Positions 27,142 through 38,559 of a stretch of 64,000 nucleotides of DNA are shown here, piece after piece. The DNA is from Lysobacterales bacterium. GTDB taxonomy: Bacteria > Pseudomonadota > Gammaproteobacteria > Xanthomonadales > Xanthomonadaceae. The stretch covers positions 1 through 64,000 of the forward strand of contig JAGRJY010000160.1 of NCBI GenBank assembly GCA_020442465.1. The letters are read 5' to 3'. The notes below the pieces were generated by a model that worked only from the letters and a program-made list of their open reading frames with translations, made no database searches and had not been told where the DNA came from. Each line of letters opens with the position of its first letter. Positions within the stretch are counted from its first letter, which is position 1. The position numbers were made by a program, and so were the translations under genes.

Positions 27142-28164
27142 TCAGACCACCCGGGCGCGCAGCAGGTCGTGGATGTTGAGCGCGCCGACCACTTGCTGGT
27201 GTTCGTCGACGACGAGCAGGCCACTGATCTTGTGCGCCTCCATCAGCTGCGCCGCTTCCACGGCAAGGCGATCGGCGGTGATCGTTTTCGGCTGTGGCGT
27301 CATCACCTCCAGCACGGGGGTGTCGCGCAGGTCGACGGCATGGTCGTCCAGGGCACGGCGCAGGTCGCCGTCGGTGAACACGCCCTTCATCACGCCGTCG
27401 CAGTCGACCACGGCGGTCATGCCGAGGCGCTTGCGCGTCATCTCGACCAGCGCTTCGCTGACCGACGCATCGGTGCCCACCCGGGGCACGGCGTCCCCGG
27501 CATGCATGATGTCGCTGATGTGCAGCAGCAGGCGACGGCCCAGGCTGCCGGCCGGATGCGATCGGGCGAAGTCTTCGGCAGTGAATCCGCGTGCGTCGAG
27601 TAGCGCCACGGCCAACGCGTCGCCCATCACCAGGGCGGCCGTCGTCGAGGAGGTCGGCGCAAGGCCGAGCGGGCAGGCCTCTTCGGGCACGCCGACATCG
27701 AGGTGCACGTCGGACAACCGCGCCAGGCTCGATGCCGGGCGTCCGGTCATGGCGATCACCCGGTTGCCCTGCCGACGCAGCGAGGGAATGATCGTCAGCA
27801 GTTCGTCGGTCTCACCAGAATTGGACATCGCCAGCACCACGTCGGCGTCGGTGATCATGCCGAGGTCGCCGTGGCTCGCCTCACCCGGGTGGACGAAGAA
27901 GGAGGGGGTGCCGGTGGATGCCAGCGTGGCCGCCACCTTGCGGGCGATGTGCCCGGACTTGCCCATGCCGATGGTGACGACGCGCCCCGGGCAGGCCAGC
28001 ATCAGCCGGCAGGCCTGGGCGAAACTGTCGTCCAGCCGCGGCTTCATAGCCTGAAGCGCGTCGACCTCGATGCCGATCACCCGACGACCGCTTCGGATCA
28101 GGTCGGTATCGCTGAACTCGGCGCGGGCCGGCGGCGGGGAGAGCGGGGACAGCTGGGCGTTCAT
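27142..28164 (-). CDS. kdsD: D-arabinose 5-phosphate isomerase KdsD
   Basis: 340 residues. An N-terminal SIS domain (GMGKSGHIARK, ASHGDLGMI, MSNSGETDEL) is followed by two CBS domains (about 215-335), the standard KdsD layout. It converts ribulose-5-phosphate to arabinose-5-phosphate, the Kdo precursor. It heads the leftward kdsD-kdsC-lptC-lptA-lptB run and is divergent from ibaG/murA, with about 210 bp between. Confidence 0.96.
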   Translation of the reverse strand: MNAQLSPLSPPPARAEFSDTDLIRSGRRVIGIEVDALQAMKPRLDDSFAQACRLMLACPGRVVTIGMGKSGHIARKVAATLASTGTPSFFVHPGEASHGDLGMITDADVVLAMSNSGETDELLTIIPSLRRQGNRVIAMTGRPASSLARLSDVHLDVGVPEEACPLGLAPTSSTTAALVMGDALAVALLDARGFTAEDFARSHPAGSLGRRLLLHISDIMHAGDAVPRVGTDASVSEALVEMTRKRLGMTAVVDCDGVMKGVFTDGDLRRALDDHAVDLRDTPVLEVMTPQPKTITADRLAVEAAQLMEAHKISGLLVVDEHQQVVGALNIHDLLRARVV

Positions 28165-28318
28165 TCAGTGCGATCAACTCAGCGAGACAGAAGGGGCCCA
28201 GCCCGGCATCTGGCCGGTACAGGGGCATCGCATGGCCCACGCAAGGCGTGCCTGCTGCCCGAGCGCCGCGCAGCAGGCCATGGCGCCGCGATGTTGCCGC
28301 CCACGCAATGGATTATGA

Positions 28319-29871
<1,553 letters not shown>

Positions 29872-29872
<1 letters not shown>

Positions 29873-31224
29873 TGCCGGTTCGGGACATGCCGCGGATGAG
29901 CGCCGCATGGCGCACGTCGGTGTTCTGCGCGTGGGCGCTGCTGGCGCCCGCGATCTCGGCGGCACAAGCGCAGGCCCCGGCTGCGGCGCCGGCGGAAGCA
30001 AACCATACCCCCGCCGCGGAACAGGTGTTCGCCGACGTGCGTTCGGCGCTGCTGCAGATTCGCACGTTGGTGGCCGCCAACGACCAGCAGAGCAGCATCG
30101 GCTCGGGCTTTCTCGTCAGCGAAGACGGGCTGGCGGTGACCAACTACCACGTGGTCTCGCAGTTTGCGCTGGAGCCGAGCGCGTACCGACTGCGGTTCCT
30201 GCGCGAGGACGGCAGCGAGGGCGACCTCGAATTGCTCGCGATCGATGTGGCAGCCGATCTGGCGGTGGTACGCCTCGCGGGCAGCGGTCTGCCGCATCTC
30301 CAGTTCGACGAGCGCGCCGTGCACGACGAGCTCGAGAAGGGCGAGCGTCTGTTCTCGATCGGCAATCCGCTGGACCTCGGCTTCACCATCGTCGAGGGCA
30401 ACCACAACGGTCGCGTCGAGAAGAGCTACGTCGAACGGCTGCATTTTTCCGGTGCGATCAATCCGGGCATGAGCGGCGGTCCCACGCTGACCCGCGACAA
30501 GCGCGTAGCCGGTGTGAATGTGTCGAAGCTGCTGTCCGGCGATCTGGTCAGCTTTCTGGTGCCGGCACGATTCGCGGCGGCGCTGGTGGAACGCGCGCGG
30601 AGCGGCGAACCGATGTCGCTGGATGCCGTGCGGGCCGAGATCCAGGCGCAGATGCTGACCTGGCAGGAGTCGCTCTACGCACAGCTTGCCGATCTGCAGC
30701 CGGAGCGCACCGTGCTCGGCCCGTACCAGGTCGCCGAGTCGCGCGGCCCGTGGTTCAGCTGCTGGGCGCGTACCAACGAGGACGTGCGTCCGGTGCCGCG
30801 CGTGCTCGAACAGACCTCGCAATGCGCGATGCAGAACTGGATCTTCATCGCCGGCGACCTCGATACCGGCTTGCTGCAGCGCAAGTACACCTATTTGAAG
30901 TCGCGCAAGCTCAATGCCACGCAGTTCGCCGCCTATCTCACCCGACACCTGCGCGTCGACGCCGCGGGCTCGCGGCGCCTCACGGCGCCGCGCTGCGAGG
31001 ACAGCTTCGTCGCGGTGTCGGAGCAGGGACCCGAGCTGAAGGTGGTGTGGTGCGCCAGGGCGTACAAGGAGTTCGACGGACTCTACGACGTGGAGATGGT
31101 GGCCCTCACGCGTGAGGGCAACGAGGATGCGCTGCTGGCGCAGCTTTCGATGCGCGGGGCCGGATACGCCAATGCGCTGGCCGAGGCCCGCCGCATGCTC
31201 GAGGAGATCCGATGGAAGCCGTGA
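29872..31224 (+). CDS. exported trypsin-like serine protease with unknown C-terminal domain
   Basis: About 450 residues from ATG 29872 (TGATG overlap with murA); ATGs at 29887 and 29896 are alternatives before the signal peptide (TSVFCAWALLAPAISAAQAQA). The S1/Deg-like triad is complete in that numbering: His93 (NYHVV), Asp129 (ADLAVVRL), Ser201 (NPGMSGGP). No PDZ domain follows; instead there is a second region of about 230 residues with several cysteines (SCWAR, QCAMQNW, RCED, WCARAY) that I cannot assign. Its 3' end overlaps the FHA gene by 13 bases, so the pair is co-translated. Substrate unknown. Confidence 0.85.
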
Positions 31225-32216
31225 TCTTCATCGAGCGCCTGGGTAAGCACGGCGAGGTGCTGCAGCGTTCGCGGCACGAGGTCAGCGAATCGTCGCCACT
31301 GCGCATCGGCCGCGGCTGGGAAGCGGACTATTGGTTGCCCGATGAATACGTCAGCCTGGCGCATGCGCAGATCGAAATCGACGCTGCGCGCGGCCTGATT
31401 CTGCGCGATCTCGAAACGCGGAATGGATTGATCGATCGGCGTGGCGCCGCGCATCGCGAGGTGGTTCTCGGCGCCGAGAACGACATCATCCTGGGCAAGA
31501 CCCGCCTGCGTGTGGTGGTCGCGGGCGGTGCGCAGCCCGAGGCCGTCGCACTGCCTCGGCGCCAGCCCGGCATGTTGCTGCGTGCGCTCGGCTGGCTGGC
31601 GCTGGCCACCGGCGTGAGCTGGTTCGGTGACTGGTTGAACCAGTTCGAGGAGGTGCGCGCCGGTGCCGTGGCCACCGCACTCATCGTCGGCCTGTTCGTG
31701 CTGATCGCCTGGAGTGCGTCGTGGGCGCTGCTGACCCGGCTGTTCGCTTTCGAGATGCGCTTTGCCCGGCACCTGAGGGTCGCGTCGATCGGTAGCCTGA
31801 TTGCCACGGTGCTGATGATGGCCCACGGCTACCTGGTGTACGCGTTGAGCGCCGATGCCATCGATCGCTATGACTACGTGGTGTTCTGGCTGCTGTTCGG
31901 CGGAGTATGCCTGGCCCATCTGCGCGTCCTGGGTTCGGGGCACACGGGGCTGAAGACCGCGGTGGCACTCGGATTGGCGGTGCTGGCGATCGGCGTGCAA
32001 TCGCTCAACCTCATGCAGCCGCGCGGCATGGCGTTCCAGCAGCCGCGGTTTGCCCAGGCGGTCGCGCCGCCGGCGTTCCGTCTGGTGCCGACCGAAACGG
32101 TCGATGAGTTCGTCCTGCGTGCCGCCAGCCTCGAAAGCGCACTGCAGGAAGCGCGCGTCGAGGCGCTGAGCGAGGATGGCGCGGGCGAGGGCGACGACAT
32201 CGACTTCGTGGACTAG
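31212..32216 (+). CDS. FHA-domain polytopic membrane protein
   Basis: 334 residues. The N-terminal forkhead-associated domain (about 1-105) has the key phosphothreonine-binding signature: RIGR, VSLAHAQI and a following asparagine in ETRNGL. About five transmembrane helices follow (for example GLFVLIAWSASWALL and YVVFWLLFGGVCLAHL), then an acidic C-terminal tail (GEGDDIDFVD). The FHA domain is predicted cytoplasmic. It is translationally coupled to the exported protease, suggesting a cross-membrane pair that senses or acts on a phosphorylated partner (inference). The Ser/Thr kinase at 12.2 kb is the only Hanks kinase in the window. Confidence 0.85.
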   Translation: MEAVIFIERLGKHGEVLQRSRHEVSESSPLRIGRGWEADYWLPDEYVSLAHAQIEIDAARGLILRDLETRNGLIDRRGAAHREVVLGAENDIILGKTRLRVVVAGGAQPEAVALPRRQPGMLLRALGWLALATGVSWFGDWLNQFEEVRAGAVATALIVGLFVLIAWSASWALLTRLFAFEMRFARHLRVASIGSLIATVLMMAHGYLVYALSADAIDRYDYVVFWLLFGGVCLAHLRVLGSGHTGLKTAVALGLAVLAIGVQSLNLMQPRGMAFQQPRFAQAVAPPAFRLVPTETVDEFVLRAASLESALQEARVEALSEDGAGEGDDIDFVD

Positions 32217-32460
32217 GCAGTTTCCGGCGACGCCGCCCTCGCGGCATCGGGGGAGCGGTGCCCGGTTGACGGTCTTCGCGGACGCAGCGTCCGACTTGGT
32301 GTGACCAAGACCAATGGCCCATTCGGCGCCAGGACAAAACCGATAGCTTCCTCGCCCTGGTCCCCTGCCGGTGCCCAGAAGTCGCTGCTGCCCGTTCGCC
32401 GGGCCGCACGCGAGAGGCATCGGTCGGGGTGATGTGCCGCCATCCAGAGATCCCCCGACC

Positions 32461-33333
32461 ATGCTCGTCATCGAATCGCTTTCCAAGACCTACGCCAACC
32501 AGGTTCGTGCGCTCAGCGACGTCAGCCTGACCATCCCCAAGGGCATGTACGGGCTGCTCGGCCCCAATGGCGCCGGCAAGTCGACGCTGATGCGCACCAT
32601 TGCCACGCTGCAGGATCCCGACCAGGGCAGCATCACGCTCGATGGCCTGGACGTGCTCGCCAACAAGCAGGAGGCGCGCCGGCAGCTCGGCTACCTGCCG
32701 CAGGAATTCGGCGTGTATCCGAAGGAATCCGCCGAGGCCATGCTCGACCACTTCGCCGTGCTCAAGGGCGTCGTCGATCGGCGTGCGCGGCGTGAGGTGG
32801 TCGATGCCCTGTTGCGCCAGGTCAACCTGTGGGAAGTGCGCAAGCAGAAGCTGGGCGGATTCTCCGGCGGTATGCGTCAGCGCTTCGGCATCGCCCAGGC
32901 GTTGATCGGGTCGCCCAAGCTGATCATCGTCGACGAGCCGACCGCGGGACTCGATCCGGAGGAGCGCAACCGGTTCCTCAATCTCTTGGCAGAGATCGGC
33001 GAGCAAGTCGTGGTCATTCTGTCCACCCACATCGTGGAGGACGTGACCGACCTGTGCCCGCGCATGGCGATCATTTCCAAGGGTCAGGTGCTGCTGCACG
33101 GGGAACCGCTGGAGGCGATTCGCTCGCTCGATGGGCGGGTCTGGCGCAAGACCGTCGACAACAAGGGGCTCGACGCGCTCAAGCGCGACATGGTGGTGCT
33201 GTCGACGCGTCTGGTCGGCGGCCGCACCGTGGTGCACGTGCTGAGCGATTCGAGCCCGGGCGAGAGCTTCGAGGCGATTTCGCCCGATCTCGAAGACGTG
33301 TATTTCGGCCAGCTGCGTCAGCAGGCGGCCTGA
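32461..33333 (+). CDS. ABC transporter ATP-binding protein
   Basis: 290 residues from ATG 32461; a longer reading frame is not supported by the fold. Walker A GPNGAGKST, signature FSGGMRQRFGIAQAL, Walker B LIIVDEPTAGLDP and the H-loop (VILSTHIVED) are present. It resembles ATPases of the NatA/drug-exporter type. The next gene, 18 bp away, encodes its permease fused to a peptidase. Confidence 0.95.
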   Translation: MLVIESLSKTYANQVRALSDVSLTIPKGMYGLLGPNGAGKSTLMRTIATLQDPDQGSITLDGLDVLANKQEARRQLGYLPQEFGVYPKESAEAMLDHFAVLKGVVDRRARREVVDALLRQVNLWEVRKQKLGGFSGGMRQRFGIAQALIGSPKLIIVDEPTAGLDPEERNRFLNLLAEIGEQVVVILSTHIVEDVTDLCPRMAIISKGQVLLHGEPLEAIRSLDGRVWRKTVDNKGLDALKRDMVVLSTRLVGGRTVVHVLSDSSPGESFEAISPDLEDVYFGQLRQQAA

Positions 33334-33351
33334 GCCGAAGGACCCATCGAC

Positions 33352-36300
33352 ATGCTCTCCTCGATTCTTCGTTTCGAACTGCGCCAGCAGTTCGGCAACC
33401 CGGTGTTCTGGGTCGTCGCCGCGGTATTCGCGTTGCTCGCCTTTGGTGCCACCTCGTCCGAAGCGGTACGCGTCGGCGGGGCGATCGGCAACGTTCATCG
33501 CAATGCGCCTTCGACCATCATCAACCTGCTGGTGAACTTCAGCGTGCTGTCGATGTTCCTGGTGACGATTTTCGTCGCCGGCGGCGCGCTGCGCGACTTC
33601 GACAACCGCACCGCGGAGCTGTTCTTCACCACCCCGGTGCGCAAGCGCGACTACCTGCTCGGTCGCTTCCTTGGCGGCTACCTGGCGACGCTCGGTGTGA
33701 TGGCCGCGGTCAGCCTTGCCATCATGGTCGGCACGGTGATGCCCTGGCTAGATCCGGAGCGGCTCGGGCCGTTCATGCTGGAGCCGTACGTCTGGAGCTT
33801 CGGCGTCCTGATCGTGCCGAACCTGCTGTTCGTCAGCGCGTTGCTGTTCTGCCTGGCCGTGGTGACGCGGTCCATGCTGGCCACCTACATCGGCGTCATC
33901 GCGTACTTCGCCCTCAGCGTGGTGACCGCGGTGCTCACCGCCGATCTGGACACACGCTGGGTCGGCGCCATGCTCGACCCGTTCGGCGCCCAGGCCATTG
34001 CCGACGTGACCCGCTACTGGTCGCCGGAGCAGCTGAACACCGAAGTGCCGGCGATCGACAGCGTGTTGTGGATGAACAGGCTGGTGTGGAGCGGGCTGGC
34101 GCTGTTGCTGGTGGCGCTGTCCTACCGGCTGTTCCGTACCGACCGGGAGGGATGGCGACTGCGCCGTCGGGCCCGCGCCGCGCAAGCCGAGCCGGCGGCG
34201 GTCTCCAGCTCCGCGCAAGCCGCGGCTGCACCGGTGATGCCGCTGCGTCACGATGTCAGCGCCGCGTGGCGCCAGTATCTGCATCAGGTCTGGTTCGACA
34301 CCAAGGGCGTGCTGTTCAGCGTGCCGTTCCTGGTGATGCTGGTTATCGCCCAGTTCGTGCTGATTACCAACCTGTACTTTGGCGATCAGACCTTCGGCAC
34401 GACGATCTACCCCACCACCGGACGGATGAGTGAGCTGATCGGCGGCGCATTCACCATTTTCCTGATCATCATCGTCACGTTCTTCGCCGGCGAACTCGTG
34501 TTCCGCGAGCGCGCGCAGCGCATTGCCGAGGTCACCGACGCCTTTCCCAATGCCGACTGGATCCCGTTCGCCGCGAAGGCCACGGCCCTGTGCACCGTCG
34601 TGCTGGGTTTCTACGCCGCAGGCGTTGTCGCGGGCATCCTGAACCAGCTGTTCCGTGGCTATTTCGAGTTCGAGCTCGGCCTGTATCTGCAGCAGATGCT
34701 GCTCACCTGCCTGCCGTTCATGATGATGGGCGTGCTGGCACTGTTCCTGATGGTGGTCAGCAACAGCAAGGCGCTGGGCATTCTGGCCATGCTGCTGTAC
34801 ATCGTCAGCCGCATCGTGCTGACCGCGATGGGCTACACCAACAACCTGTTCCGGCCGATGGGCGCGCCGGGCGTGCCGTACTCCGACATGAACGGCTTTG
34901 GTCACTTCCTCGAAGGCCACCTGTGGTTCCGTGCGTACTGGGGAGCGTTCATAGCCATCCTCTTCGTGGTCGGGCTGTTGTTCTGGGTGCGCGGCAATCG
35001 CTCGACCTGGGGCGAGCGCCTGCGTGAAGCCCGGCGCCGCCTGCGACCCCCCATGGCAGCGGCGCTGGCCGCCTGCGTGGCAGCGTTCATCGGTCTTGGT
35101 GCGTTCGTCTATCACAACACCGTCACCCTGGCCGAGCGCACCCGCATCGATGTCTACGCCACCCGGGAAGAAGGTCTCGACCGGCAGGCCGACTACGAGC
35201 GCAAGTACAAGCAGTTCGAGGGCGTCAAGCAGCCGAAGATCGAGTCGATACGTACGCGTGTCGACCTGTATCCCTCCGAGCGGCGGGTGGCGCTGCATGC
35301 CGAGTACGGTGTGCGCAACGTTCACGACGAGCCGATCGATGTGCTGCACCTCGAAATCCAGAACGCTCTGGAGCAGAAGCGCGTCGAGCTGGGAGAGGCG
35401 ACCGTCGAGCTGGCCGATGAGGACCAGGGCGTATGGCGATACCGGCTCGCACAGCCGATCCAGCCTGGAGAGTCGCGCACTTTCGAATTCGACCTGCAGT
35501 TCGCGCCGCAGGGGTTCAGCAACGACACCGGACAGACCCAGGTCGTCGGCAACGGTACCTTCATCAACAGCACCATGCTGCCGTCGTTCGGCTACGAGCA
35601 GCGGAGACAGCTGATCGACCGCAACGATCGCCGCAAGCGCGATCTGGGCGAACCCCAGCGTCTGCCGAAGATCGACGACGAATCGGCACGCGTGAACAAC
35701 GTCTTCGGCGACGACGCCGACTGGATCGCGTTCGACACCGTGGTGTCGACGGATTCCGACCAGATCGCCCTGGCGCCGGGCTACCTGCAACGCGAGTGGA
35801 GCGAGGGCGACCGGCGACTGTTCCACTACACCATGGATGTGCCGATGGTGAACTTCGCGGCGTGGCTGTCGGCGCGCTGGGCGGTGAAGCGCGATCACTG
35901 GAACGATGTCGCGATCGAGATCTATCACGACCCGAAGCACGCCTGGAACGTCGATCGGATGATCGAGGCGAGCAAGAAGAGTTTCGACTACTACAGCCGG
36001 GCGTTCACTCCGTTCCAGTTCCGTCAGCTGCGCATTCTCGAGTTTCCCCGCTACGCCAGCTTCGCGCAGAGCTTCGCCAACACGGTGCCTTACTCCGAGT
36101 CCATCGGCTTCATCGCCGACTTGCGCGACGAGGAGGCCATCGACTACGTGTTCTACGTCACCGCGCACGAGATCGCGCACCAGTGGTGGGGGCATCAGGT
36201 GATTGGTGCGAACCAGCAGGGTTCGACGATGCTGATCGAGTCGCTGTCGCAGTACTCGGCGCTGATGGTGATGGAGCACGAGTACGGCCCCGAGCGCATG

Positions 36301-36951
36301 CGGCGGTTCCTCAAGTACGAACTCGACCGCTACCTATCGGGACGCAGCGGCGAGCTGGTGGAGGAGATGCCGCTGGCGCTGGTGGAGAACCAGCAGTACA
36401 TCCACTACCGCAAGGGGTCGCTGGTGTTCTACGCGCTGAAGGACGCCATCGGCGAGGACACCCTCAACGCGGTGCTGAAGCGGTTTCTGCAGGACAAGGG
36501 TTTCCAGTCGGCGCCGTACACCAATACGCGGGAGTTCCTGGCCTATCTGCGCGAAGGCACGGATCCGAAGTTCCACCCGCTGATCGAAGAGCTGTTCGAG
36601 AAGATCGTGTTCTTTGACAACCGGGTCGTCGAGGCCAAGGCGACCCGGCGCGAGGACGGCAAGTACGTGGTCACGCTGGCGCTGCAAAGCGCCAAGTTCG
36701 AAGCCGACGGCAAGGGCAAGGAGACTCCGCTTCCGCTCGGTACCGAGATCGACATCGGCGTGTTCGCCCGTGCCGATGGCGCGGATGAAGACGATGAGAA
36801 GGTTCTCTACCTGCGCAAGCACCGCATCGACGAGGCATCGTCGACGATCGAGATCGTGGTGGACGAGAAGCCCTACGACGCAGGCGTCGATCCCTACAAC
36901 AAGCTGATCGACCGGGTGTCGGACGACAACCGCAAGCGGATCAGCCTCTGA
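33352..36951 (+). CDS. ABC permease fused to M1-family metallopeptidase
   Basis: 1199 residues. The N-terminal half (about 1-590) has two blocks of transmembrane helices typical of ABC-2-like permeases. After a linker and a last helix (AAFIGLGAFVYHNTVTL) the C-terminal half is a periplasmic or external M1-like peptidase: HEIAH (His939, Glu940, His943) and the third zinc ligand Glu963 in MLIESL, 19 residues after the second histidine, as in related ABC/M1 fusions I recall. Paired with the ATPase just upstream. Substrate unknown; peptide export coupled to processing is a possibility. Confidence 0.93.
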   Translation: MLSSILRFELRQQFGNPVFWVVAAVFALLAFGATSSEAVRVGGAIGNVHRNAPSTIINLLVNFSVLSMFLVTIFVAGGALRDFDNRTAELFFTTPVRKRDYLLGRFLGGYLATLGVMAAVSLAIMVGTVMPWLDPERLGPFMLEPYVWSFGVLIVPNLLFVSALLFCLAVVTRSMLATYIGVIAYFALSVVTAVLTADLDTRWVGAMLDPFGAQAIADVTRYWSPEQLNTEVPAIDSVLWMNRLVWSGLALLLVALSYRLFRTDREGWRLRRRARAAQAEPAAVSSSAQAAAAPVMPLRHDVSAAWRQYLHQVWFDTKGVLFSVPFLVMLVIAQFVLITNLYFGDQTFGTTIYPTTGRMSELIGGAFTIFLIIIVTFFAGELVFRERAQRIAEVTDAFPNADWIPFAAKATALCTVVLGFYAAGVVAGILNQLFRGYFEFELGLYLQQMLLTCLPFMMMGVLALFLMVVSNSKALGILAMLLYIVSRIVLTAMGYTNNLFRPMGAPGVPYSDMNGFGHFLEGHLWFRAYWGAFIAILFVVGLLFWVRGNRSTWGERLREARRRLRPPMAAALAACVAAFIGLGAFVYHNTVTLAERTRIDVYATREEGLDRQADYERKYKQFEGVKQPKIESIRTRVDLYPSERRVALHAEYGVRNVHDEPIDVLHLEIQNALEQKRVELGEATVELADEDQGVWRYRLAQPIQPGESRTFEFDLQFAPQGFSNDTGQTQVVGNGTFINSTMLPSFGYEQRRQLIDRNDRRKRDLGEPQRLPKIDDESARVNNVFGDDADWIAFDTVVSTDSDQIALAPGYLQREWSEGDRRLFHYTMDVPMVNFAAWLSARWAVKRDHWNDVAIEIYHDPKHAWNVDRMIEASKKSFDYYSRAFTPFQFRQLRILEFPRYASFAQSFANTVPYSESIGFIADLRDEEAIDYVFYVTAHEIAHQWWGHQVIGANQQGSTMLIESLSQYSALMVMEHEYGPERMRRFLKYELDRYLSGRSGELVEEMPLALVENQQYIHYRKGSLVFYALKDAIGEDTLNAVLKRFLQDKGFQSAPYTNTREFLAYLREGTDPKFHPLIEELFEKIVFFDNRVVEAKATRREDGKYVVTLALQSAKFEADGKGKETPLPLGTEIDIGVFARADGADEDDEKVLYLRKHRIDEASSTIEIVVDEKPYDAGVDPYNKLIDRVSDDNRKRISL

Positions 36952-36960
36952 GCCGCGTCG

Positions 36961-36995
36961 CTGCGCCGTCCGGTCCGGTGCGACCGGCGGCGCAG
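36961..36995. terminator. bidirectional terminator-like hairpin
   Basis: Arms ctgcgccgtccggt and accggcggcgcag are nearly perfect reverse complements (one bulged base) around a short loop, located between the convergent M1-fusion gene and the DUF3108 gene. No strong T-tract follows on either side. Confidence 0.55.
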
Positions 36996-37000
36996 CGTGC

Positions 37001-37768
37001 TCAGCGCGTGCCGTCCACGGCTGCGGGTTTGACGTCCATCAGTCGCAGTTCGTACTTGTTCTCGCCGTGTTCCGTCTGCAGCAGTCGCACCGGCGTGGGC
37101 GGCAGTGCCGCGGCGTACCAGGCGGTGGTCACGCGGTCGCTGTGCGGTCGCTGGCCGATGATCGGTGTCGCGCGCAGGCGACCGTAGGGCACGTCGACGT
37201 CTTCCGGGTCGGCCACGCGATAGTCGACCGCGCGGGCTCGTCCGCGGTCATGCATGACGAACGGCACCACGTCGCCGGGTTGGCGTGATTCGACTTCCAG
37301 TGCCAGCTGCAGATTGAGCGACGATCCTGTAGCCGGCGTGCCCTCGATGGGTCGGGAACGCGGTTCGCCATCGGAGATGTCGCCGCTCCAGGTCAACATC
37401 CCCTGGGTCCAATCGAAGCTGACCGAAGCCTCGCGGTCGCGCAACAGCGATTCGGAACGCATGTGCGCGCCGAGCAGTCGCGGTCGCTCGCCCGGCCAGT
37501 CGAGCAGGCTGGATTGATCGGTGGTGAATCCGGCCAGTCGGGCCAGTCCCCGCGTGCCGATCGCGCGCAGGCTGTGCCGCCAGCGCGTGCCCTCGGCCTG
37601 CAGTTCCAGCGAGGCCTCGCCCGCACGCTTGCCGTCGATCAACACTTCGTAGCGGGCCGAGAAGGGGGTCGGCGTGGCGCACTGCGCGGCCGAGGCAGCC
37701 AGCGCGCCGAGCATGGCGACGGCTGCGGAAAGCACGCGACGGGGCGAGTGCAGGGATGCGAGTTTCAT
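37001..37768 (-). CDS. DUF3108 periplasmic protein
   Basis: 255 residues with a signal peptide (RRVLSAAVAMLGALAASAAQCA). The body matches the DUF3108 pattern FSARYEVLIDGKRAGEASLEL and the later LQLALEVESRQPGD. The family is periplasmic and of unknown function, commonly found next to purMN in Lysobacterales, as here. The start overlaps the purN stop as ATGA, so it is probably the last gene of the operon. Confidence 0.85.
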   Translation of the reverse strand: MKLASLHSPRRVLSAAVAMLGALAASAAQCATPTPFSARYEVLIDGKRAGEASLELQAEGTRWRHSLRAIGTRGLARLAGFTTDQSSLLDWPGERPRLLGAHMRSESLLRDREASVSFDWTQGMLTWSGDISDGEPRSRPIEGTPATGSSLNLQLALEVESRQPGDVVPFVMHDRGRARAVDYRVADPEDVDVPYGRLRATPIIGQRPHSDRVTTAWYAAALPPTPVRLLQTEHGENKYELRLMDVKPAAVDGTR

Positions 37769-38427
37769 GCACAGACCAGCCGGTCCTGGGCGTCGAGTTG
37801 GCAGGGCGACTGAAGCGTCCGTCCATCGAAGCGGACACCGTCGGCATGCAGCTGCAGACGTCCCTGGGTGATGCCCAGCACGCTCTGCGCCAGCAAAGGG
37901 TGCTCGCGCGCCAGCACCCGCGCGGCAAGGCTGGTCTCGTCATCGCCCGACACGACCGGCACGCGCGCCTGCGCGATCACCGGCCCGCCATCGAGTTCAG
38001 CGGTGACGAAGTGCACGCTCGCGCCGTGTTCCCGGTCCCCGCTGTCGAGCGCGCGCCGGTGCGTGTGCAGCCCGCGGTGCCGCGGCAGCAGGGAGGGATG
38101 GATGTTGATCATGCGGGCACTCCAGGGCGTCAGGACGCTGCCGTTGATGATGCGCATGAAACCTGCACAGACGATGAGGGAAGGCTGAATCTCGTCCAGC
38201 GCAGCGAACAGCCGCCGATCGAAGTCGACGCGCGGCGCCTGCTTGTCTGGCCGTTCAGCCCACACCGGGATGCCGAGGGCGTTGGCCCGTTCCACAACCG
38301 GGGCGTCGGGGCGGTCGCTGAACAAGCCGATCAACTGAATCGGCAGCGCACCGGCGCGTGCGGCATCGGCGAGGGCCTGGAAGTGGCTGCCTCGGCCCGA
38401 GGCCAGCACGGCGACTCGCGTGCTCAT
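37765..38427 (-). CDS. purN: phosphoribosylglycinamide formyltransferase PurN
   Basis: 220 residues from ATG 38427. The formyltransferase motifs VLASGRGS (N-terminal), GFMRIINGSVL, NIHPSLLPRHRGL and the catalytic HFVTAELDGGPVI block are intact. It transfers a formyl group from 10-formyl-THF to GAR, the third step of purine synthesis. purM lies 132 bp upstream on the same strand. Confidence 0.96.
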   Translation of the reverse strand: MSTRVAVLASGRGSHFQALADAARAGALPIQLIGLFSDRPDAPVVERANALGIPVWAERPDKQAPRVDFDRRLFAALDEIQPSLIVCAGFMRIINGSVLTPWSARMINIHPSLLPRHRGLHTHRRALDSGDREHGASVHFVTAELDGGPVIAQARVPVVSGDDETSLAARVLAREHPLLAQSVLGITQGRLQLHADGVRFDGRTLQSPCQLDAQDRLVCA

Positions 38428-38559
38428 GTGCAAGGCAGATCAAGCCGGTCGGCGGGGAATTCGGCGACCTCAGCTTGGGCTGAGTCAGTGAATCGGGTGA
38501 TCGACACAGGGGTCACGCCCGCGCGTCCTGAGCGACGGCGCCCTGGTCTGCCTGTGTGC

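Noticed and set aside
33748..36279. 843-residue ORF opposite the permease/peptidase fusion
   Set aside because: Shadow frame of high-GC coding DNA; no motifs or membrane pattern.
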